Shown in pieces: positions 17,049-26,142 of a stretch of 36,866 nucleotides of DNA; the stretch's first letter is position 1, and every line of letters starts with the position of its first letter. Below the pieces are notes generated by a model. That model saw only the letters and a program-made list of their open reading frames with translations, had not been told where the DNA came from and searched no databases. The stretch spans positions 1 through 36,866 of the forward strand of contig NZ_ASRY01000275.1 of the NCBI RefSeq assembly GCF_000520815.1, written 5' to 3'. The DNA is from Paenibacillus maysiensis (GTDB taxonomy: Bacteria > Bacillota > Bacilli > Paenibacillales > Paenibacillaceae). Made by a program: the position numbers and the translations under genes.

Positions 17049-17537
17049 TCAAGGTTCCCGGTGGTCCTCCCTTTGGAAATCCCCATGCTTGCCACCTGTT
17101 TTCGATTGCAGCATGGTAGGGCCGATGATCATATCTTTTTGCAGCGCCTTACACATATCATACACGGTTAACGCTGCGGCTGAAGCCGCTGTCAAAGCTT
17201 CCATTTCCACACCTGTCTTGCCCTCGGTCTTCACTTCAACCTCAATGTGAAGCACATCATGTCCATTATCAGAAAACGTAATGTTCACGCCTGTCAGAGC
17301 CAGCGGATGACACATCGGAATCCAGTCCGACGTTTTTTTCGCGCCTTGAATCCCGGCGACCTGGGCCACAGCAAGAACATCGCCCTTGCCGATTCTTCCT
17401 TCTTTTACGGCCGTCAATGTAGCCGGGTTCATCGTAATCTGAGTCACGGCGACTGCTGTACGAATCGTAGACGTTTTACCCGAAATATCTACCATACGAG
17501 CTCGTCCCTGTTCGTTAAAATGAGTAAAGGAATCCAC
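17049..17537 (-). CDS. moaC: Cyclic pyranopterin monophosphate synthase MoaC
   Basis: A 162-residue cytosolic enzyme in the first step of molybdenum-cofactor synthesis. It is full length against the family: [17 protein letters not shown] at the start, [11 protein letters not shown] with the conserved Cys-His, [16 protein letters not shown] and DMCKAL. I chose GTG 17537 because the family starts there and GAGGG lies just upstream. An in-frame ATG at 17579 overlaps the stop of the cyclo-ligase (ATGA) and would add 14 residues, so coupled initiation there cannot be excluded. Confidence 0.93.
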   Translation of the reverse strand: MDSFTHFNEQGRARMVDISGKTSTIRTAVAVTQITMNPATLTAVKEGRIGKGDVLAVAQVAGIQGAKKTSDWIPMCHPLALTGVNITFSDNGHDVLHIEVEVKTEGKTGVEMEALTAASAAALTVYDMCKALQKDMIIGPTMLQSKTGGKHGDFQREDHREP

Positions 17538-17575
17538 GACTCCCTCACAGCTCCTTTCACATACCCAACTTTGCT

Positions 17576-18229
17576 TCATTCATCATTTGTCGATTTTGCG
17601 TGATCACAATCCAAGGGCCCTTCTGGAGTAAACAGCACGTCCACTCGTAAATCCCCTGGCTCCATGGGCACCTGCTTCAGCAATTGTCCCGGCAGCAGCA
17701 GCGAGACATAAAGCGGACCTTCGCAGCCGTTGTTACGCTTCTCTGCCTCTACCTGTGCGGTAAAACGATCATAGTAGCCTCCGCCGTAGCCGATCCTGCC
17801 CCCACGAAGATCAAAGGCCAAGCCGGGCACAACAACCCAGTCGATTTCCGCCCACATTTCAGGCGACCATTCCTCGCATGTGGGCGCAGGCTCAGGGATG
17901 TTCCATATTCCGGGCACAATATCTCCGTACTGATCCATCTCCCTCAGCTCCATGGTCCGGGTTACCGGATTCACTCTTGGGGCCAGGACACGATCTCCCT
18001 GTGACCAGCAATGCTCAATGAGGGGAGTCGTCGAAATCTCGCTGCCAAAAGAGAGATAACTAAATAATGTTAGCTTATCCCCGTTTCTGTCTATTCTAAG
18101 CTGCTCCCATGCCTCGATTGCATACCGACAGGCCACAGCCGATGCCTTTTGCCTTGTCAGCGGGTCCATGGAGTCCCGCGCTTCCCGTTGCTTCAAACGC
18201 AGCGCGTTCTTCACATTACAGACATCCAC
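17576..18229 (-). CDS. 5-formyltetrahydrofolate cyclo-ligase
   Basis: A 217-residue enzyme that converts 5-formyl-THF to 5,10-methenyl-THF with ATP. Signatures are the N-terminal basic helix ([14 protein letters not shown]), [20 protein letters not shown] and GGYYDRF, the ATP/folate site. The GTG at 18229 has GGGAGGG seven bases upstream; another GTG lies six codons earlier. Its last codons overlap a possible moaC start. A folate enzyme in front of moaC is not known to me as a fixed pair, so the link may be only transcriptional. Confidence 0.9.
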   Translation of the reverse strand: MDVCNVKNALRLKQREARDSMDPLTRQKASAVACRYAIEAWEQLRIDRNGDKLTLFSYLSFGSEISTTPLIEHCWSQGDRVLAPRVNPVTRTMELREMDQYGDIVPGIWNIPEPAPTCEEWSPEMWAEIDWVVVPGLAFDLRGGRIGYGGGYYDRFTAQVEAEKRNNGCEGPLYVSLLLPGQLLKQVPMEPGDLRVDVLFTPEGPLDCDHAKSTNDE

Positions 18230-18500
18230 ACATCCGCCCTCCCGCACAATCTTCGATAATGATTTAAAATGCTACTATTGGTCCATTTGTCAGTAAGTGC
18301 TGTACGTTGCAAGTTTTTTTCATTTTTTTTCACTTCTCGTTTAAGTTTATCATTGTTTATACAAATTGACTACACGCGGCTCAAGGGTTTACGGGGTGAA
18401 AGCAGTGCATTAGTGGGTATTTTCATGTAAACTGGAAGGAAGACACCCTGCGGAGGAAGCGGGGAAAACTGTGCATAATGTAATGGAGGAACGATACGCG

Positions 18501-20459
18501 ATGCTATTGCAAGTAACCGGAATTACGAAATCCTATGGAATTGAGCCCGTTCTGGACGGGATTAACCTTCAAATATTGGAACGTGAACGCATTGGACTGG
18601 TAGGTGTGAATGGAGCGGGCAAATCAACATTGCTCAAAATCATCGCTGGTGAAATATCATACGACAGTGGACAAATTTTTAAAGCGAAGGAGACCAGCAT
18701 TGGTTATTTAGCGCAAAATAGCGGCTTGAATTCGGACCGATCCATCTGGGCGGAAATGATGCTCGTATTCACTCCGCTAATCGAAGCAGAGCGGGAACTG
18801 CGGCAGATGGAACAGGAAATCGCCGACCCCGCCAATGCGCAGAACGAGAAGCGCTATGCAGATCTGCTGGAAAGATATGCGAGAAGGTCAGACTGGTTCA
18901 AGGATCACGGCGGATATGAAATGGAGACCCGGATTCGCAGTGTGCTTCATGGCATGGGCTTTGGCTCGTTTGCACCGGAGACGCCTGTATCCACACTGAG
19001 CGGCGGACAGAAAACACGTCTCGCTCTGGCCCGTATCCTGCTGCTCGCCCCCGATGTACTCATGCTGGATGAGCCGACCAACTATCTGGACATTCAAACG
19101 CTGACCTGGCTGGAAGATTATTTGCGCGGCTATTCCGGCTCGCTGCTGGTCGTATCCCATGATCGTTATTTTCTCGACAGACTGGTGACCACCATTATTG
19201 AAATCGAGCGTCATCGTTCGACACGATATACAGGTAACTATAGTCGCTATATGGAGCTGAAAGCTGCCGAGTACGAAACCAATCTCAAGCACTATGAGAA
19301 GCAGCAAGGGGAAATTGCCCGTCTGGAGGCATTCGTACAACGCAATATCGTGCGGGCTTCCACGACCAAACGCGCCCAGAGCCGCCGCAAGCAGCTTGAT
19401 AAAATGGATCGAATGGATCGGCCGATGGGGGATCTGAAAAAAGCCCATTTTTCCTTTGAAACAGCTTATATGTCAGGGAAGGAAGTGCTGGAGGTACGCG
19501 ACCTCTCCGTGGCCTACGAAGGTAAGAAACCGTTATTTCAACATGCATCCTTCGACTTAAAACGCGGCGATACCGTTGCGCTGATTGGTCCGAACGGAAT
19601 TGGAAAATCGACGTTGCTCAAATGCCTCACCGGAACGTTAAAGCCTGCTGCCGGGTCGATTCACTGGGGCACAAAAATCAAAATCGGTCTCTATGATCAG
19701 GAGCAAACGAACCTGAACCCGGCCAATACGGTGCTGGAGGAGCTATGGAGCGAATACCCCCATATGGAGGAAGCGCGGATTCGCACAGTGCTGGGTAACT
19801 TCCTGTTCAGCGGTGACGATGTACTCAAAAAGGTAGCCACATTAAGCGGTGGTGAAAAAGCCCGCGTCTCTCTCGCCAAGCTGATGCTGCGCGAGGCCAA
19901 TGTACTGATTCTGGATGAGCCTACCAACCATCTCGATCTGTTCAGCAGAGAAGTGCTGGAGGCTGCCCTAATCGACTATGATGGCACGCTGCTGTTCATC
20001 TCCCATGACCGTTATTTCCTTAACAAAATGGCGGAACGTGTCATTGAGCTTCATCCTGAAGGAATAGAACATTTCCTGGGGAATTATGATGACTATGTAG
20101 ACAAAAAGCAGGAGCTGGCGGAAATTGCGCAGGAAGCGCAGGAGTCCAGTCAGGCAACACGCAGCAAAGCATCATCTGTATCCGCAACGGACGAGACGGC
20201 ACCCAAAACAGGTGCAGCAGCCTATGCCGCAGACAAACAAGCCAAGAGTGAGGAACGCAGTCGCCTGCGCAAGCTGGAGACACTGGAAAATCAAATCAAA
20301 GAGCTGGAAGAACAAATTACGGGGCTGGAGGAGCAAATGACTCTCCCCGAAATTTATCAGGATTACACGGCGCTTCAGGAAATTCAGGCACAGCTTGACG
20401 CACGCAAGCAGAAATTGGCAGCAACCTACGCTTCATGGGAGGAACTGTTAGAAGAATAA
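18501..20459 (+). CDS. ABC-F family ATPase (Uup/YdiF-like)
   Basis: A 652-residue soluble protein with two ABC domains and no membrane spans, the hallmark of ribosome-associated ABC-F factors. Domain 1 has GVNGAGKST, LSGGQKTRLALA and LDEPTNYLD; the inter-domain linker is Arg/Lys-rich; domain 2 has GPNGIGKST, LSGGEKARVSLA and LDEPTNHLD. A C-terminal coiled coil (about 575-652) is as in YdiF/Uup. The ATG at 18501 has GGAGGA upstream; an earlier ATG/GTG adds ten residues before the conserved start. It diverges from the cyclo-ligase operon. Role in translation or antibiotic protection is not decided. Confidence 0.92.
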   Translation: MLLQVTGITKSYGIEPVLDGINLQILERERIGLVGVNGAGKSTLLKIIAGEISYDSGQIFKAKETSIGYLAQNSGLNSDRSIWAEMMLVFTPLIEAERELRQMEQEIADPANAQNEKRYADLLERYARRSDWFKDHGGYEMETRIRSVLHGMGFGSFAPETPVSTLSGGQKTRLALARILLLAPDVLMLDEPTNYLDIQTLTWLEDYLRGYSGSLLVVSHDRYFLDRLVTTIIEIERHRSTRYTGNYSRYMELKAAEYETNLKHYEKQQGEIARLEAFVQRNIVRASTTKRAQSRRKQLDKMDRMDRPMGDLKKAHFSFETAYMSGKEVLEVRDLSVAYEGKKPLFQHASFDLKRGDTVALIGPNGIGKSTLLKCLTGTLKPAAGSIHWGTKIKIGLYDQEQTNLNPANTVLEELWSEYPHMEEARIRTVLGNFLFSGDDVLKKVATLSGGEKARVSLAKLMLREANVLILDEPTNHLDLFSREVLEAALIDYDGTLLFISHDRYFLNKMAERVIELHPEGIEHFLGNYDDYVDKKQELAEIAQEAQESSQATRSKASSVSATDETAPKTGAAAYAADKQAKSEERSRLRKLETLENQIKELEEQITGLEEQMTLPEIYQDYTALQEIQAQLDARKQKLAATYASWEELLEE

Positions 20460-20512
20460 GGCATGCTTTAAAATATGGACTTAAAAATTTCACATTTGCC
20501 CCATCCGTCTTT

Positions 20513-20761
20513 TTATACACAAAGATATCCACAGAATATGTGCATGGAATGTATTGAAAAATGGCCTTTAGGGCCATTTTTTTATTGATAAAAAGCCATT
20601 TTCATATGAAAACCAAATTTATCCACCATTTTATCCACACTATCCACAGATTTCACAAAGCCTAAAGATGCAAAATATCCCCTGTTCTTGCATCCTGAAA
20701 AAGTCTTACGCTGCTTGCTTCGAGCTTAATTATCCACATTTCGGACGGTATATGTGGATAA
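20513..20761. promoter_or_regulatory. Cluster of seven DnaA boxes
   Basis: Matches to TTATCCACA: exact at 20631-20639, 20730-20738 and (reverse) 20753-20761; one mismatch at 20513-20521 (TTATACACA), 20525-20533, 20619-20627 and 20640-20648. The boxes at 20631 and 20640 abut. No dnaA or dnaN gene and no long AT-rich unwinding region adjoin, so this is a non-oriC cluster, lying between the ABC-F gene and tsaD. Confidence 0.8.
20557..20583. terminator. Terminator of the ABC-F gene
   Basis: AAAAATGGCC-tttag-GGCCATTTTT followed by TTATT on the plus strand. A-rich on its left side as well, so it may act in both directions. Confidence 0.85.
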
Positions 20762-20880
20762 CTTTGTTCACAACTTGACAAATCATATCCTTGTTCGGGG
20801 AGTATTAAATTTAAGGTTTTTTTGATGAATGCTGAAAAATCGTGCAGCATCATGACGAACGCTGTGGGAGAATTAGACAT
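20662..20880 (-). CDS. Hypothetical 72-residue protein overlapping DnaA boxes
   Basis: The ORF opens with ATG at 20880, with AGGTG seven bases upstream. It reads MMLHDFSAFIKKTLNLIL, PSEMWIIKLEASSVRLFQDA and RTGDILHL. The regular alternation of polar and hydrophobic residues and balanced codon use suggest a real protein. No signal, membrane span or known domain is seen. Three of the DnaA boxes fall inside or at its 3' side, so sequence here may be constrained by DNA binding rather than coding. Confidence 0.45.
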   Translation of the reverse strand: MSNSPTAFVMMLHDFSAFIKKTLNLILPEQGYDLSSCEQSYPHIPSEMWIIKLEASSVRLFQDARTGDILHL

Positions 20881-20927
20881 TAAAATTCACCTGCTCAAAC
20901 TCCTGTATTTATACCCCTTTAAAAAAA

Positions 20928-20946
20928 CGCCTTATTAATTAAGGCG
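20928..20946 (-). terminator. Terminator of the methyltransferase gene
   Basis: CGCCTTA-ttaat-TAAGGCG; on the minus strand it is followed by TTTTTTTAAA. It lies 55 bases after the methyltransferase stop. A second TTAAGGCGGTA copy sits just to the right. Confidence 0.8.
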
Positions 20947-21000
20947 GTAAATTTAAGGCGGTAGATTCAACTATTCTATTCAAAAGTTAGAAGGTGGGTA

Positions 21001-21609
21001 TTACTTTCTTAATATGTAATCAATAAACCCCTGTCGAATTTTCTCACCCTGATATATTCTCTCCAATACTCTGTCTTCCTTGTAGAGTATAAACATATCA
21101 TTGAACAATGTTTCGGGTTCGTTTTCTGCATAGTATGAATGGATTACAGGAATATCATCGTCATATTGCTCGAATTGATTGTTCCCGAGAGAAGGACCTT
21201 CACCACATCGGAAATCTTTTGTCGTCAAAAAGTTTACGAAAAACAATCCCCCAGGAACTAATACCCTTTTCATTTCATTTATTGATTTCTCAACCTCAGC
21301 CTTGGTCATATGAAAAACTGAATTGTAAGAGTATACAAAACTGATAGAATTATTTTCAAAAGGTAATTGACGCATATCCCCTTTCATTATATTCAAATCT
21401 TGACCCTTACTTTTTGCATAATTTTCTGCAATTTGTAATTGTTCATTATCAGACTCAATACCGATAGTTCTATAATCATATTCAAAAAACAAACTTAATG
21501 GAGGGGTCTCGCCCCCAGCTCCACAATCTAACACTACTTTTTCAAGGGTTAAATCATTACAATACGCTAAGAAGCGATATAACGGAATTTGTTTAAATAT
21601 CTCCAACAA
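21001..21609 (-). CDS. Class I SAM-dependent methyltransferase
   Basis: A 202-residue enzyme of the methyltransferase_11/25 type. VVLDCGAGGETPPLSLF is motif I (SAM binding), GIESDNEQL motif II, GDMRQLPFENNSISFVYSYN motif III/IV, and RVLVPGGLFFVNF motif V/VI. It starts with TTG at 21609, with GGGGG about ten bases upstream. It stands alone with its own terminator, next to a transposase scar, in a lower-GC stretch than the neighbouring core genes, suggesting acquisition. The substrate is unknown. Confidence 0.88.
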   Translation of the reverse strand: MLEIFKQIPLYRFLAYCNDLTLEKVVLDCGAGGETPPLSLFFEYDYRTIGIESDNEQLQIAENYAKSKGQDLNIMKGDMRQLPFENNSISFVYSYNSVFHMTKAEVEKSINEMKRVLVPGGLFFVNFLTTKDFRCGEGPSLGNNQFEQYDDDIPVIHSYYAENEPETLFNDMFILYKEDRVLERIYQGEKIRQGFIDYILRK

Positions 21610-21814
21610 AATACATCCCCCTTCAAAATAATCTATTCACTTGGGTAATATTACCATAATACACTCAGGTGAAAAATACCATCAAAACCATGCCCTTTCG
21701 TATCATGAAGAAATCGATGCTTGACGAAGAAGGACATTCGTCACTACTACTGGAAACAGACATGAGGAGACCAACATATTTTTCTTATTCGACGTTGTAT
21801 TCTCATATTCCTTG

Positions 21815-22005
21815 CTGTGAGTTACCTCATCATGCAACAACTCCGCACATTTTCTAAGCGAATAACCCTCAATCATACATTCGATGAATCGAACCCAAAG
21901 ATGGGGTTTTCTGGTGCATTGAAAAGGAGTGTTAGTAAGATCGTTAAACGTTTGTTGACATGATTTACAACGGTAACGTTGCCGTTTGACATCTATGTCA
22001 CCCTA
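21815..22005 (-). pseudogene. Remnant of an IS1595-like transposase
   Basis: The minus strand reads KRQRYRCKSCQQTFND, then TRKPHLWVRFIECMIEGYSL and RKCAELLHDEVTH. This is the zinc-ribbon and helix-turn-helix part found at the N-terminus of IS1595-family transposases. The first Cys pair and the whole DDE/DDN catalytic domain are missing; after DEVTH the frame no longer matches. I found no terminal inverted repeats. The rest of 21610-22147 is empty apart from the tsaD terminator. Confidence 0.6.
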
Positions 22006-22072
22006 ATTATAGAACAAACGTTCGTAGATATCAAATATCAACACTCGAATTTAACATAGCCAAAATATAAAA

Positions 22073-22096
22073 GACACGACTCAAACGAGTCGTGTC
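22073..22096 (-). terminator. Terminator of the t6A operon
   Basis: GACACGACTC-aaac-GAGTCGTGTC, perfect 10-bp stem; the minus strand continues TTTTATATTTTGG. It follows the tsaD stop by about 50 bases. Confidence 0.9.
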
Positions 22097-22147
22097 CCTA
22101 TCTACTATCTTCACTTGCATTCAGCTCACTGCCTGATGCTTCTCCAA

Positions 22148-23212
22148 CTAAGATTGGACGGACCACTCTTCCAGAGACAGCCCGGGATCGGCTTTCATGT
22201 CCAGTGAGGTGAATTCGCCACGCTTCCACTTGGCGTAAGCAGCCGCACCAATCATAGCCGCATTATCCGTGCAATATTTCATGGATGGTACTAGCAATTC
22301 CATACTTTCACGTTCACAGCGTTCACGAAGTGCGGTCCGCAGTCCGCGATTGGCGGCAACACCGCCGCATAGCAGCAATTGCTTCGCGCCGTATTCACGC
22401 ATGGCACGAATTGCTTTTTCCACCAGCACTTCCACGACCGACTCTTGAAAGCCTCTTGCGATGGCTCCGGCATGAACGGTTTCTCCGCGCATTTTCGTCT
22501 GGTTGATCACATTCAACACCGCAGATTTCAAGCCGCTAAAGCTAAAATCATAGGAATCCGGCTCCAACCATGCACGTGGCAAGGTGATAGCTTCCTCGGA
22601 TTCATGAGCCACTCGGTCTACGTGCGGACCACCGGGATACGGAAATCCAATAGCACGGGCTACCTTGTCGTAGGCTTCCCCAACCGCATCATCCCGTGTG
22701 CGGCCAATCAGGTGAAAATGACCCTCGGACTCCATCAATACCAGCTCCGTATGCCCACCCGATACGACCAAAGCGATGCACGGATATACGATTTTATGCT
22801 CCAACTGATTTGCATAAATATGTCCTGCAATATGATGGGTTCCGATCAACGGCTTACCGAACGCCATGGCGGCGCTTTTGGCGGCGACAATGCCCACCAG
22901 CAGCGCACCGACCAGTCCCGGTCCTTGCGTCACGGCAACCGCCGAAAGCTCGCGGGGCGTAATTCCCGATGCTTGCATAGCCTCGTCCAGCATGTAGGTA
23001 ATGCTCTCCACATGCTTGCGGGATGCCACCTCCGGCACAACTCCACCAAAGGCTTTGTGCGTTTCAATCTGACTGGAAATCAGGTTAGAAAGCACCTCCG
23101 TGCCATTTTTCACGACGGACACAGCCGTTTCATCACAACTCGTCTCCACTGCCAGTATATAGCAAGGCTCGCCAGAGGCGGCGCCTGTACCTGCTTTTTC
23201 CTCTTGCGTCAT
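22148..23212 (-). CDS. tsaD: tRNA threonylcarbamoyl-transferase TsaD (Gcp/Kae1)
   Basis: A 354-residue ASKHA-fold enzyme that transfers threonylcarbamoyl from its adenylate to A37 of ANN-decoding tRNAs. [14 protein letters not shown] opens the fold. The metal site is [21 protein letters not shown] and [13 protein letters not shown] are nucleotide-binding loops. The ATG at 23212 overlaps the rimI stop by four bases. A Gly/Ala-rich N-terminal extension of about 15 residues is unremarkable. It is the last gene of the tsaE-tsaB-rimI-tsaD operon. Confidence 0.97.
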   Translation of the reverse strand: MTQEEKAGTGAASGEPCYILAVETSCDETAVSVVKNGTEVLSNLISSQIETHKAFGGVVPEVASRKHVESITYMLDEAMQASGITPRELSAVAVTQGPGLVGALLVGIVAAKSAAMAFGKPLIGTHHIAGHIYANQLEHKIVYPCIALVVSGGHTELVLMESEGHFHLIGRTRDDAVGEAYDKVARAIGFPYPGGPHVDRVAHESEEAITLPRAWLEPDSYDFSFSGLKSAVLNVINQTKMRGETVHAGAIARGFQESVVEVLVEKAIRAMREYGAKQLLLCGGVAANRGLRTALRERCERESMELLVPSMKYCTDNAAMIGAAAYAKWKRGEFTSLDMKADPGLSLEEWSVQS

Positions 23213-23724
23213 TGCTTCTGCACGCTTCCTTCCTGTTCACCGGATGCCCCATGTGCGGGAAGATCCGCCCACATGATCACGGCATCCTCGTTATTATCCG
23301 AATAATAGCCCTTACGGACACCCGCCGGCTTAAAGCCTTTTTTCTCATACAAGCCCTGAGCGATCCGGTTCGTCACCCGTACCTCCAGCGTCATGCGTTC
23401 CATCCCCAAATAAGAGGCCGTCTGCATCAGCTCGTCCAGCAGCTTATCTCCAAGCTTGCGCCCGCGATAGGCCTCACGAACGGCAATATTCGTAATATGG
23501 GCCTCGTCCATAATCGTCCACATACCTGCGTAGCCGATGGCTTGTCCGTTCAGCTCCATAATCATATATTTAGCAAAATGATTCATTGTCAGTTCATTGC
23601 GGAACGCTTCTTCCGTCCACGGCAGCGTGAACGCTTCATGCTCAATTGCCAGCACATCGGGAATATCATCCAGCTGCATCAGTCGAAACTCTAGCTTTTC
23701 TTCCCGTTGCATGTTCTTTGCCAT
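23209..23724 (-). CDS. rimI: Ribosomal-protein alanine N-acetyltransferase RimI
   Basis: A 171-residue GNAT enzyme. The acetyl-CoA loop is [20 protein letters not shown] (R/Q-x-x-G-x-G/A type), followed by [20 protein letters not shown] and [12 protein letters not shown], typical of RimI. Start: ATG at 23724 with GGTGA upstream, or GTG at 23733, whose codon overlaps the tsaB stop. The tight overlaps on both sides show translational coupling. In Bacilli rimI is regularly placed between tsaB and tsaD. Confidence 0.93.
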   Translation of the reverse strand: MAKNMQREEKLEFRLMQLDDIPDVLAIEHEAFTLPWTEEAFRNELTMNHFAKYMIMELNGQAIGYAGMWTIMDEAHITNIAVREAYRGRKLGDKLLDELMQTASYLGMERMTLEVRVTNRIAQGLYEKKGFKPAGVRKGYYSDNNEDAVIMWADLPAHGASGEQEGSVQKQ

Positions 23725-23729
23725 GTTGT

Positions 23730-24578
23730 TCACCGCTCTCTACAGCGCTGACGAAGCAGATTGGCTTCCGCCTCCGCCAACTGGGTATAGTTTGGAACCA
23801 GCGTATGTAACTCGTCATGTTCCTGACGAAGCAGCTTATCCGCCCCAAGGCGGCCAACCCATCTTCCTTCCAGCTCATACGGTACGATACGAAGCTCGCC
23901 ACATGCACGCAGGCGCTCGGCTATTTCTGCGTGAACCGCCGTTTCACCGACCAGCCAAATGACCGCAGGACGCTGTTCGGACGGCAAAGCCTCAAGTCGT
24001 TGCAGCAGGTCCTCAGTCCAAGTGGCCATCAATCGGATCGCATCCGGCTCCAGACGCTGCGGAATCCCGGTATTGCCGTCCACATTCGCTGTGAACAAGC
24101 CTGTATAAACCTGTCCGCGCCTTGCATCCAGCACTGGAACGATCCAGTCTGCCACCTGCTCTCCAGCCAAGTGTTTACTTGCTAACTCACTTCCAGCTTC
24201 TTGCTCCTGTGACTCGGTGCCACGGCTCCAACCGCCCCAGGCCAGCGCGTGCAAAGTAGATACGGATGTCACCGGGACGCCCCAGGCCCAAGCAAGTGTT
24301 TTCGCTGCGGTCACCGCAATGCGAATACCTGTGTAAGACCCCGGTCCCACACCCACCGCAATGCCGTCCACATCATCTCGTGTCAGCCCGTCTTCGCTCA
24401 GAAGCCGTTCCAATTCGGAAATCACATGCACCGAGTGATTGCGTTCGCCGTACACGTTGCTTTCACCCAGTAACTCTTTTCCATTCATCAGGGCGGCCGC
24501 CATCACGGTCGTCGCTGTATCTAACGCCAAAAACCGCTCACGCGGTTTTACATTCTCATCTGTATGCTCTCTTTGCAT
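23730..24578 (-). CDS. tsaB: tRNA threonylcarbamoyladenosine biosynthesis protein TsaB
   Basis: A 282-residue partner and scaffold for TsaD. FLALDTATTVMAAALM, GERNHSVH and VGVGPGSYTGIRI are the family marks. It is longer than the usual ~230 residues: a Glu/Gln/Ser-rich insertion (about 120-142) and a longer C-terminal part lie in non-conserved loops. The ATG at 24578 is three bases after the tsaE stop, with GGAG upstream. Confidence 0.94.
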   Translation of the reverse strand: MQREHTDENVKPRERFLALDTATTVMAAALMNGKELLGESNVYGERNHSVHVISELERLLSEDGLTRDDVDGIAVGVGPGSYTGIRIAVTAAKTLAWAWGVPVTSVSTLHALAWGGWSRGTESQEQEAGSELASKHLAGEQVADWIVPVLDARRGQVYTGLFTANVDGNTGIPQRLEPDAIRLMATWTEDLLQRLEALPSEQRPAVIWLVGETAVHAEIAERLRACGELRIVPYELEGRWVGRLGADKLLRQEHDELHTLVPNYTQLAEAEANLLRQRCRER

Positions 24579-24581
24579 GGT

Positions 24582-25061
24582 TCAAACTCCATTCTCCCGC
24601 AAACTGCGGCACCATTGTTCATAAGGCTCGCCGTACCCGGTCAGGTGAATCAGGCGCTCCCCCACATCCGTTGTTTCTATATACATGTGAAGCCGCTGCT
24701 CCGGCAACATATCCGGTATAATACTCCCCCATTCCACCAGACATACGCCTGTCCCGTAAAAATATTCATCCAGCCCGAGATCCTCTGCCTCGTCCTGGGT
24801 AATCCGGTACACATCCATATGATACAAAGGCAATCGACCTTCGTACTCCTTAATGAGGGTAAAGGTTGGGCTATTTACGATACCCGGCACACCTAAATGG
24901 CTGGCAAAAGCCTTGGAAAAAGCAGTTTTACCCGCTCCCAGATCTCCATCCAGTACAATCACCGTTCCGGGAACCGCTTTGGCTGCCAAAAAACCTGCCA
25001 AAGCCCCGGTCTGCGCCTCTTCGGCAGAACGGAACGTAAACTGTTCCTGCGAAATTGTCAT
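24582..25061 (-). CDS. tsaE: tRNA threonylcarbamoyladenosine biosynthesis ATPase TsaE
   Basis: A 159-residue P-loop ATPase needed for multiple turnover of the TsaBDE complex. The Walker A is DGDLGAGKTAFSKA, the switch region SPTFTLIKEYEG, then LYHMDVYRI and LVEWGSI, all family motifs. The ATG at 25061 has AGGTGAT upstream. First gene of the operon; it diverges from the isochorismatase-like gene across a short promoter region. Confidence 0.95.
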   Translation of the reverse strand: MTISQEQFTFRSAEEAQTGALAGFLAAKAVPGTVIVLDGDLGAGKTAFSKAFASHLGVPGIVNSPTFTLIKEYEGRLPLYHMDVYRITQDEAEDLGLDEYFYGTGVCLVEWGSIIPDMLPEQRLHMYIETTDVGERLIHLTGYGEPYEQWCRSLRENGV

Positions 25062-25196
25062 ATATTTTAATCACCTTTCGTCCGAATCGGACCGTTCCAA
25101 CTTGTCCTTTATTATATAGTTCACCTTATGTCGCCGCAAGACATGAAGACATGCTATTGTAAGATAGATGTAACATACAGGGAGGGAAGCGAAACG

Positions 25197-25727
25197 ATGG
25201 GACAAAACGTTTTACTCATGATTGATGTTCAGCAGGCTATGTTCATGTATGATGAGAGGCTGTATCGAGAGCAGGAGGTTGTAGAGCATTTGCAGCAGCT
25301 TTTGACCAAAGCCAGAGCAGCAGGTACGCCCGTTATTTTTATCCAGCATACCAGCGAGACGGACGAGGATTTTCGGGAAAACAGCATAGGGTGGGCCATA
25401 GCAGATGTAGTGCGTCCTCTTCCTCATGAACGAATTGTTCGTAAATCATCCTGGGACAGCTTTTACCAAACTGAATTGGGCGATGTGCTGAAGGAACTGG
25501 GGGCTGATCGCCTCATCATCGCTGGGATGCAGACCGAGTTCTGCCTCGACACGACCTGTCGAAACGCCTACAGTCTGGGGTACCAGAATAATGTGCTTGT
25601 GTCGGATGCGCACAGTACATTTAATAGCAAAGTGCTGAGCGGCGAACAAATCGTTGCCCACCACAATGAGATGCTCGGTAATCGTTTTGTACGTTTACTC
25701 GCGACGGAGGAAGTACATTTTTCGTGA
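25197..25727 (+). CDS. Isochorismatase-family cysteine hydrolase
   Basis: A 176-residue soluble hydrolase. LLMIDVQQAMF carries the catalytic Asp, VRKSSWDSF the Lys, and GMQTEFCLDTTCRNAYSLGY the nucleophile Cys with the usual cis-peptide region before it. The ATG at 25197 has GGAGGGAAG upstream; an upstream in-frame ATG lacks a site. The substrate (amide such as nicotinamide, or isochorismate) is not predictable. A decayed C-terminal paralogue is found at 33140-33225. Confidence 0.9.
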   Translation: MGQNVLLMIDVQQAMFMYDERLYREQEVVEHLQQLLTKARAAGTPVIFIQHTSETDEDFRENSIGWAIADVVRPLPHERIVRKSSWDSFYQTELGDVLKELGADRLIIAGMQTEFCLDTTCRNAYSLGYQNNVLVSDAHSTFNSKVLSGEQIVAHHNEMLGNRFVRLLATEEVHFS

Positions 25728-25756
25728 GTTGTTGAAGTAAAACCTTTACGTTCCAT

Positions 25757-25781
25757 GCCGACTGCTTTCAAGCAGGTCGGC
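25757..25781 (+). terminator. Terminator of the isochorismatase-like gene
   Basis: GCCGAC-TGCTT-tc-AAGCA-GGTCGGC with one bulge, then CTCTTTTTCG. It is 30 bases after the stop. Confidence 0.85.
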
Positions 25782-25820
25782 CTCTTTTTCGTTTACGCCA
25801 AAAAACGCAGAATAAAAAAA

Positions 25821-25842
25821 CATTGACGTTATAACGTCAATG
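25821..25842 (-). terminator. Terminator of the XRE regulator gene
   Basis: CATTGACGTTA and its exact complement form a perfect 22-base palindrome. On the minus strand it continues TTTTTTTATTC. It sits 37 bases after the XRE stop. Confidence 0.8.
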
Positions 25843-25878
25843 CTATTGGTAACTCAAGTATATGGATTCTACATAAGT

Positions 25879-26112
25879 TTATTCAATATTTTCTTTGGCA
25901 TTCGGTATGTACTCTAGAAGATCACCCGGAGTTACACCTAATCCTCGACACAATGCACCTAGTGTATCGTAATCTATCCGTTTGGTTGCGTTACCAGCAA
26001 GCGAAGTAACGGTGTTTCGACTCACTCCTGTTAAATCCACTACATCTTTGTTTTGCAGTCCCCGCTCTCGCATAATATCACCAAGGCGACAACGTATACT
26101 TAAAGGGTTCAT
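25879..26112 (-). CDS. XRE-family (Cro/cI-type) regulator, YozG-like
   Basis: A 77-residue DNA-binding protein made of one helix-turn-helix. RLGDIMRERGLQNKDVVDLTG and VSRNTVTSLAGNATKRID form the five-helix fold; ALCRGLGVTPGDLLEY is the typical end of this subfamily. The ATG at 26112 has GGAGG upstream; an earlier in-frame start adds eight residues without a site. It diverges from the 126-residue gene, and palindromic sites in the gap suggest autoregulation and control of that neighbour. Such regulators are common in mobile regions. Confidence 0.9.
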   Translation of the reverse strand: MNPLSIRCRLGDIMRERGLQNKDVVDLTGVSRNTVTSLAGNATKRIDYDTLGALCRGLGVTPGDLLEYIPNAKENIE

Positions 26113-26142
26113 AAAATTCCTCCAAAAAATAAGCACAGGATG

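Noticed and set aside
20513..20761. Chromosomal or plasmid replication origin
   Set aside because: Boxes are present, but there is no dnaA, dnaN or rep gene nearby and no long unwinding element; a titration-type cluster is more likely.
21669..21857. 62-codon plus-strand ORF near the transposase scar
   Set aside because: It is antisense to the transposase remnant for part of its length and has no domain.
22379..23305. 308-codon open frame on the plus strand opposite tsaD and rimI
   Set aside because: Long only because the antisense of GC-richer coding DNA lacks stops; tsaD is certain on the other strand.
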